This document shows, piece by piece, positions 21,734 through 33,762 of a stretch of 64,000 nt of DNA; position 1 is the stretch's first letter, and every line of letters begins with the position of its first letter. A program made the position numbers and the translations under genes. The DNA is taken from the NCBI GenBank assembly GCA_003008705.1, contig PDUO01000007.1, forward strand, positions 588,123-652,122, read 5' to 3'. The notes below the pieces were generated by a model. That model was given only the letters and a program-made list of their open reading frames with translations. It was not told the origin of the DNA and ran no database searches. The stretch comes from Pezicula radicicola (taxonomy: Eukaryota; Ascomycota; Leotiomycetes; Helotiales; Dermateaceae).

Positions 21734-24614
21734 ATGGCAGGACGAGATCTACCTGCAGCCAAAGCTGTACTTCTAGCCGTTCAGCTGGCTCGCAAAGGAG
21801 ATATATCTGCATTTCGAACAATTGTTTCTCAGTATCCAAAGGCTCTTAGCTTCAACATCGTCCTTCGCATCTTGCTAAGTCATTTACCAGAAATTCTCGA
21901 ATCTGCTGCATACGTACCCTTCATAGAGGAACTGGCTTCAGGGACTGTTGTTGAGGATCCTAAGGCTAAGGTTGACTCAACCTCAATCGAGGAAATCAGT
22001 AACGCTGAAGCAACCAAGAAAGTCAAGAAACTCCATCTTTTACCCCTAGCATGGCCACAAGCTGCGCCTGATATTCCCCAGGATCCTCTTGTCTTATTCC
22101 TGATACATAGGTCTTTGCGGATTGATAAGAATACTGGTTTACTGGTCGAGCTTCCTGACCTACTTGTACCATTTCTCTCACGATCAGCTTACCTTCGAGA
22201 GTGGACAATATCGACAGTTCTACCCCTGCTGCGTTTTAACTACGAGTACCACCCTCAAGATGACAAGGCGCTCACTATACTCGAATTTGAAAATCTGGAC
22301 GATCGATCCGGTGTAGCTTTATTGCTTTCGAGGACGGGCAAATCTATAGTAGAAGATGCAGACTATGATAGCCAGACAATCGGGCGAGATATACGGGGAC
22401 TCGTTGGGCCTTGGATGTATGGGGCTTCCACTGCGAAACGACAGAAGCTTCGAAGCACTATAGATTTAAACAAGCAGATGGTAACGCCACTCAACGAAAC
22501 AGAGGCTGAAAATATGCAGAGAACAGGCTGGGAGGAGGTTTTCAAATGGATAGTACGTCAGGGTGCTACGTCATGGGGAAATGCTGTCGAAGCTATAGAG
22601 AAATGGGAGGGACCAGGTGATGTAGATCTAGGGGGCTATGACGCTGGCAGTATTTGGCTGGAAGACGAAGAACAGCAGCATTTGGAACGAGGCTATGCTC
22701 GCGCAGCTCTTGCAGCAGCATATGTTATTCCTGAAGAATCAACAGAAGCTCTAAACGGAGTACATCGCATCCTTGCCCGACTTATTACTCTCCTTGATCT
22801 TGAAAGGTTACCACCACTATCCACTGCGGCAGCTTTCCTCGAACCTGTCCCTAGCCTGAAAGAGAGTGGCCTACTTGCGCCTGAGAATGCCAAGTACCTT
22901 CGGAATAGCCTTTTGGGTGAGGAAAACGTTTTAACTCAACCCAAAGAGTCTGCTATCAGACTTATACACGCTCTGCTGATTAGTGCCTACATACTTACGA
23001 AAGCTGGATTGAAATGCTCAGTGAGGAAAGCTGGAGAACTAGTATTTTTCCAAGTGGAACAGAATCAGAAGGATGTCTTCAGCAAGCTACTCCATGCCAT
23101 CAAGAATGGTCCGAAAGCGGATGACACCTACTGGAAAAAGACAAGAAATGAGGTATTGTGGCTTCACAACTGGGGTGCTGAAAGGTCTGAAGGTGGAACT
23201 ACTGTTTTGGGAAGGGGCGTCTTTGGCTTGATCAAGAGAGACTTTCTTGAAGCAGAACTCCTTAAAATATTCCTCACAAACACTCGTACGTACTCCATTC
23301 GTTCATTGATGCAACTCAGTTTAACAAAGCTTCCCAATAGGTTATAGCCTTGCAAAGTCAATATTTCTAGATATACCGAATCCTCTACTCTCCAAAACGC
23401 AGCTCCACGACACAATAATTGCTGCAGCTATGAATGCATACGACAATGCCAGCAATGCCAACAAGACAAGGGGTGCGCTGAAGGTGGCAGACGATATGCT
23501 AAAAGCATTTGCAGACAACTTCAAGGATTCTCCTCAATTTGGACAACAGCGCCGTCTTATCGATTTGACCGACAAACTTGGAAAGTTTGCACTCGTTTTG
23601 AAACCCGGCTTGCCTTTTACTCCTGTTCAGCTTCGAGTTCACGAAGACCCGATCGGGATTATCGGCAAGTTACTTGCTCAAAATACCGGAAGCTGCACTA
23701 AACTCGACCATCTTCTGAGCTTGGGCGACGACATGGTAGAAGCTGGTCTTACGCTGCACAAGCCAATTGTGCGAAAACGTATCCTTGGCATGTGCATCAC
23801 GACTGCGCTGAATGAAGACGACTTTGATACAGCATATTCTTACGTAGTTGGGCGTCTTCAAGCCATTGGCGGCCCAGCACACGAGTTAGTTCAATCCTCA
23901 GAACCCAATTCAGGCCCTGGACTCTCTGCTTGTGCACCACCAAAGAACGATGATGAGTGGTCTTGGATAGCTGCTTTCGAGGCTGGAAAACACCTGGGTA
24001 ATGCTACTGGGCATGCCCATATACAGCATCTAGAGCGACGCATTGAATGCTTAATCTGTGCACTTCGACTGGCTCCCAATGACTCCGTGCATGTGGTGCT
24101 GAACGTTTACCGCCGTTGCGAAGAAGAACTCACGTCAAAAAGGCAGCAGGAAGCAGAGCAAGAAGCTGCATGGGATGAACAGGCAGACGCTCAAGCTATG
24201 CCTGGTGGTTTTGCAGAAACGCCCGTGCCTAACCACAGAGCTAGCAACAGAGCTAAACCCCGAGATAGGGATGATGAAGCGCCAATGTCGATCTTCGACC
24301 TTTCTCGCTCAACAGTGTCTCGTGCACAGAAAAGTCTATCTTCTCTCACGGTACTCAATGGTGCTGAAAAAACACGCCTTGAGGATAATAGTAAGTTCTC
24401 GACTACATTACCTAGGTAATTGCAACAATCGAAATTGACTTTGTAATTAGGCGATCATCCACGTATAAGAGACGATGACTCTGGTGCCTCTACTCCAAGG
24501 AGCCCGAAGACCGGTAGAAAGAGAGATATTGTGAAAAGTGTGGCCACGGATACGCTAGCTAGTGGCATTGGCTGGTTGATTGGCGCACCAGGCCCCACGA
24601 AGGAATCACGATAA
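21734..24614 (+). CDS. Sec39 family protein (Dsl1 tethering complex), 921 aa
   Basis: Sec39 (NBAS relative) is part of the Dsl1 complex that tethers Golgi-derived COPI vesicles to the ER. Exons are 21734-23285, 23341-24390 and 24451-24614. The start MAGRDLPAAKAVLLAVQLARKGD and the alpha-helical repeats with ALSFNIVLRILLSHLPE match fungal Sec39 proteins; Sec39 homology runs through about residue 790. The C-terminal part is charged and disordered, with an SPKTGRKRD segment near the end. Fungal members are longer than the yeast protein (709 aa), and 921 aa fits. No membrane span, as expected for a peripheral protein. Confidence 0.92.
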
Positions 24615-24744
24615 TTTTCCGGCGCTTGGTATTATATGTATAAACAGCATCAGCATCAGCATGGCGTTGGATTGGGAATGGCGGGTGGAGTAGATAAGGA
24701 ATACCCCCAAAACGAGTCTTTATTCACTGTACAACTAACATCTG

Positions 24745-25194
24745 ACCTGGACGACTCACTTGATTTGGGTGACTGACTTATTTGGGTGACTGACTTATTT
24801 GAGTAACCTCTTTGTTTTGAGTAGCCTACTTAAACTAGTTACTCTCTAAAGGAGATTGATTATCTTGAGACTTAGCACTGGTGGCTAAACAATTTAGTTA
24901 TTGTAACACACCTAATACCCGTTTCAAGGTTGATGTTAACTCTGTACATTTATGAAGATAGTAGTATACGATGAAAACATCCCTTTAACATAATCAATAT
25001 GACGTTTTCTAGCGCAGCGGTAGAAATAAGAATAGGACTTGCTGTAAATCTTTTATTAGTAGGGTACAAATTAAGTATTTTACTTAGCTTGAAGTCTAAG
25101 CGAGTAACTCAAAATTGGGTCCAAGTGAGTTACTCAAATCAAGTGAGTTACTCAAATTCGAGTTAAGTATGCTACTTGAATAAGTGGGTTACCA
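24745..25194. repeat. candidate inverted-repeat element (MITE-like)
   Basis: The left block (24751-24845) contains GACTCACTTGATTTGGG, TTATTTGAGTAACC, TTTTGAGTAGCCTACTT. The right block (25101-25194) contains the same words in opposite orientation: GAGTAACTC, AAGTGAGTTACTCAAAT (twice) and AAGTATGCTACTTG...GGGTTAC. Between them lie about 255 AT-rich bases with no open frame. The arms are diverged and internally repetitive, so exact ends are unclear. This may be a non-autonomous element or a paired repeat cluster. The rest of the Sec39-Ap4A phosphorylase interval (24615-25327) holds promoter and UTR sequence. Confidence 0.45.
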
Positions 25195-25327
25195 TGCTGC
25201 TCTGTGACTAAGAGAACACTCGGGGGTGTTGACCCCTGCAGATGAACTACACGTGACCCGACATACACCAGCCTCGGGACGACGTCCGTGGATGTCACAT
25301 TTATACGAGTACAACAATACCTCAGCC

Positions 25328-26450
25328 ATGGCAAGTATAAAGGCTCCCCATGATCTGCCCCTAATTATTAAAAGCAAATTCAACGCAGCGAAAGAAGCGG
25401 GCGAACTGACATTCTATCCTACTCAATTGTCAATTCTACAATGTGGTGAACGCAATGTTCCTGTATGTCATTTGTCTTACGCCATTACCCGCACCTCTCT
25501 CTTGGTCCTACAATAACACTTCTTAGTTCCAAGTACGATTCTCCCCTGCACTGGCAAGCAAACCTAAGTCCAACAACAAACCCAACGAGGGCAAAAAACC
25601 ATTCGATCCCTTCCTCGATCCACCAGATGGCCTTCTTGTCTGCGAGCTTCCACCAAGCCACATCATTGTGCTGAATAAGTTTGCTATTGTACCAGAGCAT
25701 TTTATACTCGCGACAAAGGAGTTCAAAGAACAGACGCACATGCTGGAGGAGGAAGATCTTGCTGCCGCTTACGCGTGCTTGAAAACATATCGCAACCATG
25801 GGAAACTATTTGCTTTCTTCAATTCGGGAGAGCACTCTGGAGCGAGTCAGCCGCATAGGCACATTCAATTTCTTCCAGTCCAGTCCATGATGGATGGTGT
25901 GGATCGCGAAAACTGGAGGCCTTTGGTTGAAACCATCGCTGCAATGGCCCCGACTCCAAAATCTGGTACGTTTTAATGCGGCAAGTACTCCAAGTGACAT
26001 TGGCGCTGAAACTAATGCAAATCAGAATTACCCTTTACGTACTTTGCCTCGCCACTTTCAGATGATCTGCCGCCAGCGGAACTTCATCAAATATACAAGA
26101 TGCTCCACGAGAAGTCGTGCCTTGCAGTCCAGAACTATATATCCGAGCGGCCAGGCTGTGATCTACAGTTACAAAGCGATGAAAATGGCTCGTCACCTAT
26201 TAGCTACAACATAGGTCTTACTGACGACGTAATGGTATTATGTCCCCGGGTCTCAGAAGGGAAGAACATTATGTCTAAAAATGGTAACTCTGTGGGACCA
26301 ATTGCTCTCAATGGCACACTCCTTGCAGGCACACTACTCGTAAAGAGTGAGCCTGAATGGGATGCTATCAGAGATGATAAGTCAAATCTCATGGCTGTAC
26401 TGGGTTCTATTGGGATACCCCCAGTTCATCAACAGGACGGAAAACTTTAA
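25328..26450 (+). CDS. Ap4A phosphorylase / ATP adenylyltransferase (332 aa)
   Basis: This HIT-superfamily enzyme splits diadenosine tetraphosphate with phosphate into ATP and ADP, as yeast Apa1/Apa2 do. Exons are 25328-25462, 25527-25965 and 26026-26450. The catalytic region reads SGASQPHRHIQFLP with His155, His157 and Gln159 forming HxHxQ; Gln in the last position is typical of this branch. KPFDPFLDPPDGLLV and HIIVLNKFAIVPEHFILAT also fit. The C-terminal domain begins DDLPPAELHQIYKML and contains YNIGLTDDVMVLCPR and LNGTLLAGTLLVKS, both family marks. Length is normal. Stop faces the Myb-like gene 172 nt away. Confidence 0.95.
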
Positions 26451-26622
26451 GTCTATTTGTTACTTAGTCAGGATGAACATTACCTACAGCACCAGGAAAC
26501 GACAGTAGAACCCACGACTTACAACAGCGATCCAATTAAACAAACACTGGCAATACAAAACCCTCTCCATCCTGAGATCAACTATCTGCGTATTCGTACA
26601 TCACCGAAACCACTTTGTATAA

Positions 26623-28485
26623 TCAAGATCCCGCCTGTTCCTGAAGCTCATCCCATTTCTTTCGGCAAGTGGCGTTGCCAAAGTGGTAAGATCCACCATG
26701 GTTTGCAATATATTCGGCAACTTGCTTCCAAGGAATTCGCGCTTTGGAGGTTCCCTGATTCTGAATGAGTTTACGAGTAGCCCGCTTGAGAAGTCGTATC
26801 TGGGATAGTGGTTAGCAGGCTGAGTTCATTCTTGATGGACATGTACCTACATCATTGTCATCCCATTCTGGCTTCCTCACACGGGCGTTCTTGTGCTTTG
26901 TGAGGGTTCGAAACCGTCCTCGCAGTGTAGACTCTGCTTCGACGAACTTTCCTTGCCGGCGTATGTCTTTGTAAGACATACCGGCCAGCTTGGACTTAAC
27001 CAGAAAATCATCTTTGGCCTCTCGATAATGCATCGCCTGAGATGACTGCGGACTTTCTGACCATGTTTGTTGATCAATTTTGCCAACCGGCTTTGGTTCA
27101 ATCCTCTTAAGGGGTACCTTTTGCGGACTTGGACCAGCCTTCTCGGAAATATCATGAGTAGATGGTTGTGGAGCAGTTTTTCTATGGCTGTCGTTACAAG
27201 CATTACTTCCTGCCTTGGCTTCTGCCGGACGCCTCTTAGCGACCTTGGTGGAGGTGAAGTCATTGCTTCGGAGGACTGCCACGCTCCTATGTATACTGCC
27301 GGAGGAGTCCGGTAGGAGATGTCGTCGTTGCTGCTGGTGTGTCATAACTCGAGTAACTTCTGGTTCGACGACCGACAAGACCTCACGATCGGAATATTCG
27401 GACAAGTCTTCTGTATGTTTTGATGTCTCCGAGAGTGAGTGCAGAAGACCTTGGCTGGATTCGGTTGATGAGGTTGCGTAAAATCTCTCCAGAGGTACTT
27501 GCTTCGGAGATATATATTTTGGGACCGCAGACTCGGCTATCCAACCATTCCGTCCTCCCTTGTCATCACTCCAGATATCCAAATACTGCTGTTGTGTGTA
27601 CTGCTTTGGGAGGCCATCAAGAGGTAAGGTATAGGTAACGTGATACGAATCGGTGTTACCTTGAATATTTTGATCCCATAATGGATTTGATGCTGAATTG
27701 CTCTGGCCATATGATAAATCTTGACCAACTGAAGATAGGGAGTCTGCGGAACTACCCGTTGACGATGAGTAGGTGCTATACTCTGTACTGGGACTTGTCT
27801 GATTTACGGCGAAAGACTCGTCGAGAATTGCAGCGTTTACATATGGATAGGAAGGCTGTGGTTGCGCTAGTGCCACTATTGATGGGAGGGACGCGAAACA
27901 TGACTCGCCGGGCTGCTCATACTGGAAGTGTTTTGCTGAGGACCCTCCATTTGAGCTTTGAGGGACGGTGTTGCGTCCGCCTGTATGGCCCCAGCTTTGA
28001 TAGTCTTGCCCCGTCACTGGACTCGTCTTGTCATCAAAGACGCTCAGTCCAGCCACCATCTGCTCCTCATAGGTGGGCAAGGTCGAGATTCTTCTTTGTT
28101 CTTGGAATTGCCCCTGAAACCCCACGGGAGATGTCACCTTTCCGTAGCCAGAAGTCTGTGCTTGAGGGGCCGTGGAGATGTCTTGATGATATCTATGGTA
28201 AGCATTTGTTGGCTATGTTGTCAGTAACAATACAACAACTCCCAAGACACAGATTGAGTGATTCCTTACTGGAGTGTTATCACTGTCACCAAAGTCATCA
28301 TTATGGTGGTCCCAACAGCTTTCAGGCGTTGATGCCAATGAGGCCGCGTCCCTGAAGTCAGCCCAAGCGCTTACACCGTTGTTCGTCATATCGATAAGTT
28401 GTCTTTGATGCAACAACTCCGCTCTTTGGGGGACAAAGGGTTCGAAGCCGTGCAAGACAGAGCGGAGATGTGCGTTGATAAACAT
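26623..28485 (-). CDS. Myb/SANT-like DNA-binding protein (584 aa)
   Basis: Likely a nuclear transcription regulator. Exons (minus): 28485-28270, 28212-26851 and 26799-26623. The N-terminal and middle parts are Ser/Gln/Pro-rich and unstructured, with QQQRRHLLPDSS and KRRPAEAKAG basic patches. The C-terminus holds a helical segment SKLAGMSYKDIRRQGKF...STLRGRFRTL, which resembles a first SANT-like unit, followed by DDNDIRLLKRATRKL...RIPWKQVAEYI and YHFGNATCRKKWDEL, a second Myb/SANT-like unit. The last exon completes this domain. The first intron has a good TACTGAC branch point and restores the frame. DNA target unknown. Confidence 0.88.
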
Positions 28486-28593
28486 TTTGGCAACGCCTCA
28501 CCGCTATGAAATCTTGGTGATGATATGTATCTGCGCAAGAGTTCTGTTTTCTATTTGCCCCTTTGGAAGAGTGCTGCAGAACTGCTAGGGACT

Positions 28594-28779
28594 TTACAGT
28601 TCGCCTCGTTGCCGGACTTGCAGCAATGCTTCAAACAGTTCGAAGAGGCGGTCTGGTGTAGAAAGGAGGAGCAGTTGAGACCGAGCTCTGTCTTCTAGAG
28701 CTAACCGAGAATTGCTATAACGTATGGTGCCGGTCACAGAAACAAGTTCAAAATCTGCGTTGGGATCCAGACATGGCAT
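28594..28779 (-). other. 61-codon reading frame upstream of the Myb-like gene
   Basis: An ATG-started frame (MPCLDPNADFELVSVTG) ends 108 nt before the Myb-like start codon on the same strand. It may be an upstream frame in the 5' leader, a small separate gene, or chance. The encoded peptide is Leu/Arg-rich and not recognised. Confidence 0.25.
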
Positions 28780-31700
28780 TCAGACCAGGTTGCTTGATGT
28801 AAGCCCAACAAGTACGTGGTTATGCTACTTCAACAGATGTCATCATTCTGTATGCCACACCGCCAGCGAAGCAGCAAAGCGTTGATGCTTACCTTCAGGC
28901 GTAAGTGCGTTTCCCTGTCGCAGCATTACCAAACTTCGCAAATTCTTGAAACACTCGCGAAGACTACTAGATTTCTCTTCCTTGTGGACCTTGCTTGCAG
29001 TATGGTATCTGAAAACACAACGAAGGAGTATGCGAAGAAGAGTGAAACAGTGAAGAGGTTTGCACTTGGATGACAGACAAAGAGATGGCAGACACAAGGT
29101 ACAGAATGGCATAAGAGACTTATACGGCAATGCCGACTGAGTTGGATGATACATTCGACGAGGTATCTCTGTCCAAAAGATGCCGAAGAAGGGAGCGGTG
29201 CCGGTTGAAACCGGACTTTCTCCTAAATCGTTTCCTCGTGCTTGATTACACGAGATTTTAATATACGCTTCCTCCTTTCAACTCATTCAGTCACAGTATT
29301 TGATCAGTTTTTTGCTGGTCTGTAGTCAAGGGCTCCGTGATAAGGAAAACCTATTCAGCAATCTGATTTGAGTCTACTATATTTTTGCTGTTACAAGTAT
29401 TCTCAGTGGACAGTGTTCGCACATTAGGCCTGTACGACCTCCAGCCGCTTTTGAATGGGAGAATGCAGCTGCTTTACGGCTGGACACCATCCCAAATTGA
29501 CGAATGAACTTGTTCGTTCTGTCGGGCCGGCCAGGCTTAAAGAGCATGTGTTCTTCAGGAGAAGAGGTAAGAGGCTGCAGAGTTTTTCTTTCTGACAGCC
29601 AGTGGTACTACTGTATGCCCATGAACTAGGAAGCAAACCATATGGGTAGCTGCAGGAACGTAGTACAAGAGCCCCCTGAGCCTATCAAAAGCTCTCAGTA
29701 CTCAAACAAACTATGGCTGATACATCAATTTTCTAAGTGGAATTGGTGAGTTGCTCTCGTGCTCGTACGCCCATCCAACAAGCGATTGGGCACTGCATTA
29801 CCGCTCATAGGGGCACAGACGATAGACGTTAAGTCTCCACGTGGGGAAGGTGTTGCGATGAACTCATGCTTTGAGGATAACCGTACACAAAACGTGCTTG
29901 TGTACCGCCGGAAACCAAATAACCTCAAACCAAATTCTCCGTGGGAGTCACTGTACGTACCAGCCACCTCAATTTTATCCTACAAGCCTCAATCTCTCAT
30001 CGCCATCAACGCCAATACCGTCCCAACATTAGCACCCTTAACCCTATGGACTATTACATGAAACAAACGCCGGTGTAACCATAGAAGGATCTGGATCTGG
30101 AGAGCGCTCACATAGTATGATCGACGGCTAGCAACTTAGATGACCTACCTAAGCACCTTAGTTGGTCGGGAATTTTCTGCTAGCCTTCAAATATGTCACC
30201 TCTCAGTTTTTTGATCTTCGTAAGTCGCAGAGGCTGCATCACTTTCAACAGCCTTTAACCCTGCCCCGCTTGAAGATTTCCCCCACACCTATGCTTCTCT
30301 TTCTTTCGGCCACTCACTCCGTTACATCGTGTTCTTTTTTTATGTTCCGCCTCACCGTTTTGACTCGAGGCATCAGATTAATGCATGGCCGTTGGTTTGG
30401 GACGCAAATCGATCTGTGCAGGGTTTAAGTACTAGTTTCCGTTGATGGGGGTGTGGAAGAGGCTCCCTGGTAGCCGGAGGTGGGGCAGTTCCCGTTGTCA
30501 GAATGTAACTTCTTGGTCCTGCCCTTATGGTGAGAGATGGTGTTTCTTGAGATGTGAGAACCGTGATGGTGATAAGTTCCGGAGGTGCTTTCCACAGATG
30601 TACTCGATTTGGCGCTTTGCTGGGTTCGAGCTTGACATAATGTTGAAAAAAGCTGGACAAGTTAAGATCCGGGATACTAGAATGCAGTGGTCCCTCTCGT
30701 GTCGGATATTATCCTTCTTTCTTCAGGCCGAGGAGATCGCGGCTTCGGAGCGGCATCGGGATTAGACTTACCACACTTGTTTGGTTGAGGTAGAGTTCCT
30801 GGCGCGAGGCCTTTGGAAGATAGCCAAGGAAACTTCTTCTTGTAGCTTGCAGAAATGCAAAGATACAAGTGGGGGCTGAAGATTTATCTTCAGAGAAACT
30901 AGCCATGAAATGATGGCATCTTCAGTGAGTACGGTAGTAGTACACGCTGAGCGAAGTAAGTCTTCTGGAGTGGCATCATTTTATAAGATTGCCCTACTGA
31001 AGTTGACCGTCCATTCTGACAATATTGTGGTATGACAGGAATAGACCGGAAAGCTTCCCCCATAAACCTCAAAAATTGCCATCAGTTGTCAGTAAAATTA
31101 GTCATTATGCACCAGCTATGTAAATTCTAGCCTTTCAACGTGTAGTGTCGGATGTCGAGTGAAAATCAAATTTGAGCACTTTTTTTTTGCGTATGTAAGT
31201 TAAAGAAGAATACATGTAAATGTGGCTGTCCGCATAGAAAGAGGAGTAATGCAATGGTTGGCTGTAATGATATATGATTTGTAGCGTGCATACCAGAGCG
31301 ACATTGCTCAAGTACTTGCCTGGAGTTAATGTATCAGTTGGTGATTTACAATGTACACTTCTGATACATAGTAAACATTACAATAAACCAGGCCAAAGGG
31401 TGATCAGATCCCGCAAATTTTTTGAATCAAGGCAAACTCTCCAGTAATGACATAATTCTCCATAGCCCCTTTATTAAGCGAGGTCACATTCCACTGGTTA
31501 ACAGGTAGGTACTGTACCTTAAATATTGAAATAATAAGTTCTGCTTTCATATGAATGTGTCTATGGTAGAGGGGCTCAGAGCTCACTTTAGCAAAGAAAC
31601 CACAATAAGGGCATCTGAAAAACCTCAACTAACAATAGTTTGGGTTTTGGGTCCACCGCTTGGTGGCTCATCTCCTCTCTTATGAAGAGGTATGGGCGGG

Positions 31701-31984
31701 TGAGGAAGGAATTAACATTCCTCCTATTCGGGATTGTTTTGTCACTTTAAATGAATTTATTTTGCGTATATTTCAAATGAAGGGGTTGAGAATCTTTTTG
31801 TAGTGGTGATGCTTTTTCGAGGAGTCATGTCCCATCCTCTTTTTTGCCCTCCCCCCTTTTTATTTGGCTCGCTTGATTCTTCAGGGGGATCTACCGAGCG
31901 TAGATTCAGCCTTGTCATCAGCCTTGTCACCAGCCTTGTGTCAATTTGATCGCAGTTCGCGTCAAGGAAACTCACTGCTCAACT
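28780..31984. other. 3.2-kb gene-poor stretch
   Basis: Only short frames are present, such as 29759-30061 (+), 30373-30660 (-) and 30709-30906 (-). None is recognised and none splices into a convincing protein. The frames at 30373-30906 (-) could be remains of a decayed gene. No RNA gene, transposase or clear repeat was recognised. Confidence 0.4.
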
Positions 31985-32305
31985 ATGACAACAACTCAAC
32001 GTTTTCCGCCACACACCACCCAGCAGCTACATAGCTCTACCGCTACGCAGCCTATCTGTAAGCAATGGGATGCCATCCAATCCTTCATTCATGGCGACCC
32101 CATCGCCCCTCTCATCGACTAGCCCAAACTTCTAACCTCGTCAATCACCTACCATTAACGACGCACCTTAAAACTTCTCTATGCTGCATCAGAAAAGGTC
32201 AACATTGGGCCGCAGCTTACAGAATACGAGCTACTATCATTCCCAGATCCGACCAAGACGATCTGCAAAGTCGAAGGAGCAAATCGAGAGCGCAAGTTAG
32301 AACAC

Positions 32306-33229
32306 ATGACACCAGAGACAGTTCATGAGGATTATATTATACGATATAAACGTGGAAAAGTAGAGATTAGGGATTTTATTCCGTTCAGATTCAGCGCTGT
32401 ACCGACTAAATTGCCAACGCGTGGCTCGGCTGAGGTTGACGAGATAAGTGTGCAGAGCCTATTGGATACAAAATATATCAAACCGCCCACTATGCTCGCG
32501 CGCAAAGATCGAGAGAAGACAAAGGAAGAGCCAAACGTCTCAGTTGAACCACCCACTTACGAACTAGTCGAATTTGAGGTAGATGCAGAATCCAAGATGG
32601 AAGCCCGGCCACCAAAAGAGGGCCGAAATCCAAAATTTGCATTGACATGTCCTCAACTTCCTCTTGATCCGAAGCATAACAAATTGTATATTATTAGCCA
32701 GTTAGGGAAAGCCTATTTCTGGTTAGAATCCAACAGTCCGGTTGAGATTCATGTTCGTCGTACTGGGAAGAAGGGAGCTTTGAAGGATAAAGAAGCTTTT
32801 CAGGATATGTTAAATGAGTGTGTTCATCTACGACCTGATGTTATTTTAGGGGCTATGCCAAAGGGATGTGGATATATGGTCAAGCCGTATACTAATTGGC
32901 TTGAGTATCGTTTTGTTATTGGACCTCCGAAGAAGAAGGGATTGAAGATTGTAAAACCTCCGCAGAATTGGACGAATACTTTGGAGGAGAAGAGGCAGGT
33001 ATTGATGGCATTGCAGAAGTTGGAGGCGCAGAAGAGCATACCCGTGTCGGACAAGGGAGGATCGAAGCGCGTACATAAGCCGAACCAAATCTTGGAATTA
33101 GCTGGAAAGAGGATTGACCTTTCTACTGCGAAGCTGAGAAATGCGTTGCTTAGGAAGGTAGATAGGATAATGAAGAAGAATGAGCAAAAAAATGGAATCA
33201 CTAAGCCTGAAGGGGAGGTGAAGAAATAG
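32306..33229 (+). CDS. unrecognised basic fungal protein, 307 aa from first Met; 5' end uncertain
   Basis: A single open frame. It is Lys/Pro-rich with a compact-looking core: KHNKLYIISQLGKAYFWLE, IHVRRTGKKGALKDKE, HLRPDVILGAMPKGCGYMV and YTNWLEYRFVIGPPKKKG, then a helical basic tail. I do not recognise the family. Protein-like sequence (IGPQLTEYELLSFPDPTKT) continues in frame before this Met, back to a stop at 32156-32158, so the true start is probably in an upstream exon. An ATG at 31985 followed by a GTAAGC donor at 32058 is the natural candidate, but joining it to the visible acceptors gives a stop or a shifted frame, so I leave the 5' end open. The basic composition would fit a nucleic-acid or ribosome binder (inference). 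Confidence 0.65.
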   Translation: MTPETVHEDYIIRYKRGKVEIRDFIPFRFSAVPTKLPTRGSAEVDEISVQSLLDTKYIKPPTMLARKDREKTKEEPNVSVEPPTYELVEFEVDAESKMEARPPKEGRNPKFALTCPQLPLDPKHNKLYIISQLGKAYFWLESNSPVEIHVRRTGKKGALKDKEAFQDMLNECVHLRPDVILGAMPKGCGYMVKPYTNWLEYRFVIGPPKKKGLKIVKPPQNWTNTLEEKRQVLMALQKLEAQKSIPVSDKGGSKRVHKPNQILELAGKRIDLSTAKLRNALLRKVDRIMKKNEQKNGITKPEGEVKK

Positions 33230-33762
33230 AAGATAAGAAGAAGGGTCCTGGGCCACCAGCATCAAAAGAACCAAGAAAAACAAAAACCAGCAAGAGATAA
33301 ACACAATAATACAAATAAATAAAACAATCTCTTCTTAGAAACTCTCCCCTCATAATAATATGTCTTCAAGACAGCCTATATTAAATAGATAGAGTGTGTC
33401 CCTTGAGGCGCTCGAATTCTACCTATGGCTACCTACTGTTATTGCCAATTAAAAGTGTGTTCCACCAGCAGCTCTAATTGTGAGTATGGTATCTCAAGTA
33501 TATATGTGTATGGATTTTGTTTTCCATCTACACACGACTCTAGCATGCTCATCCAGGTCCGTCTTCTCTCTTCGTCCTACCTCCACTGCTTGTCCCAATT
33601 CCACTACAAACCTCTGCTCGTCTGTCAGCACTTGACTCGAGCAATTTTAAGACCTTGACATGGCCCCAGAAGGTCTCTCCTTCGTCTTGACGTCTCTTGG
33701 AAAATCCTCATTATCATATCCCACAACATAAAAACCGACCTCACACCCCACGCTCCACAGCC
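33230..33762. other. intergenic between convergent genes
   Basis: This contains the 3' ends of the 307-aa protein gene (+) and NatB catalytic subunit gene (-). No further gene is seen; the right half is C/A-rich on the + strand. Confidence 0.45.

Noticed and set aside
30373..30906. Two minus-strand frames (95 and 65 codons) that might be exons of one gene
   Set aside because: A GTAAGT donor and TTGTCCAG acceptor exist, but the joined product has no recognisable domain and stops early; possibly a decayed gene, not supported.
32065..32328. 87-codon frame upstream of the 307-aa protein gene
   Set aside because: It runs in a different frame through sequence that reads as protein in the main frame; no donor joins it sensibly.
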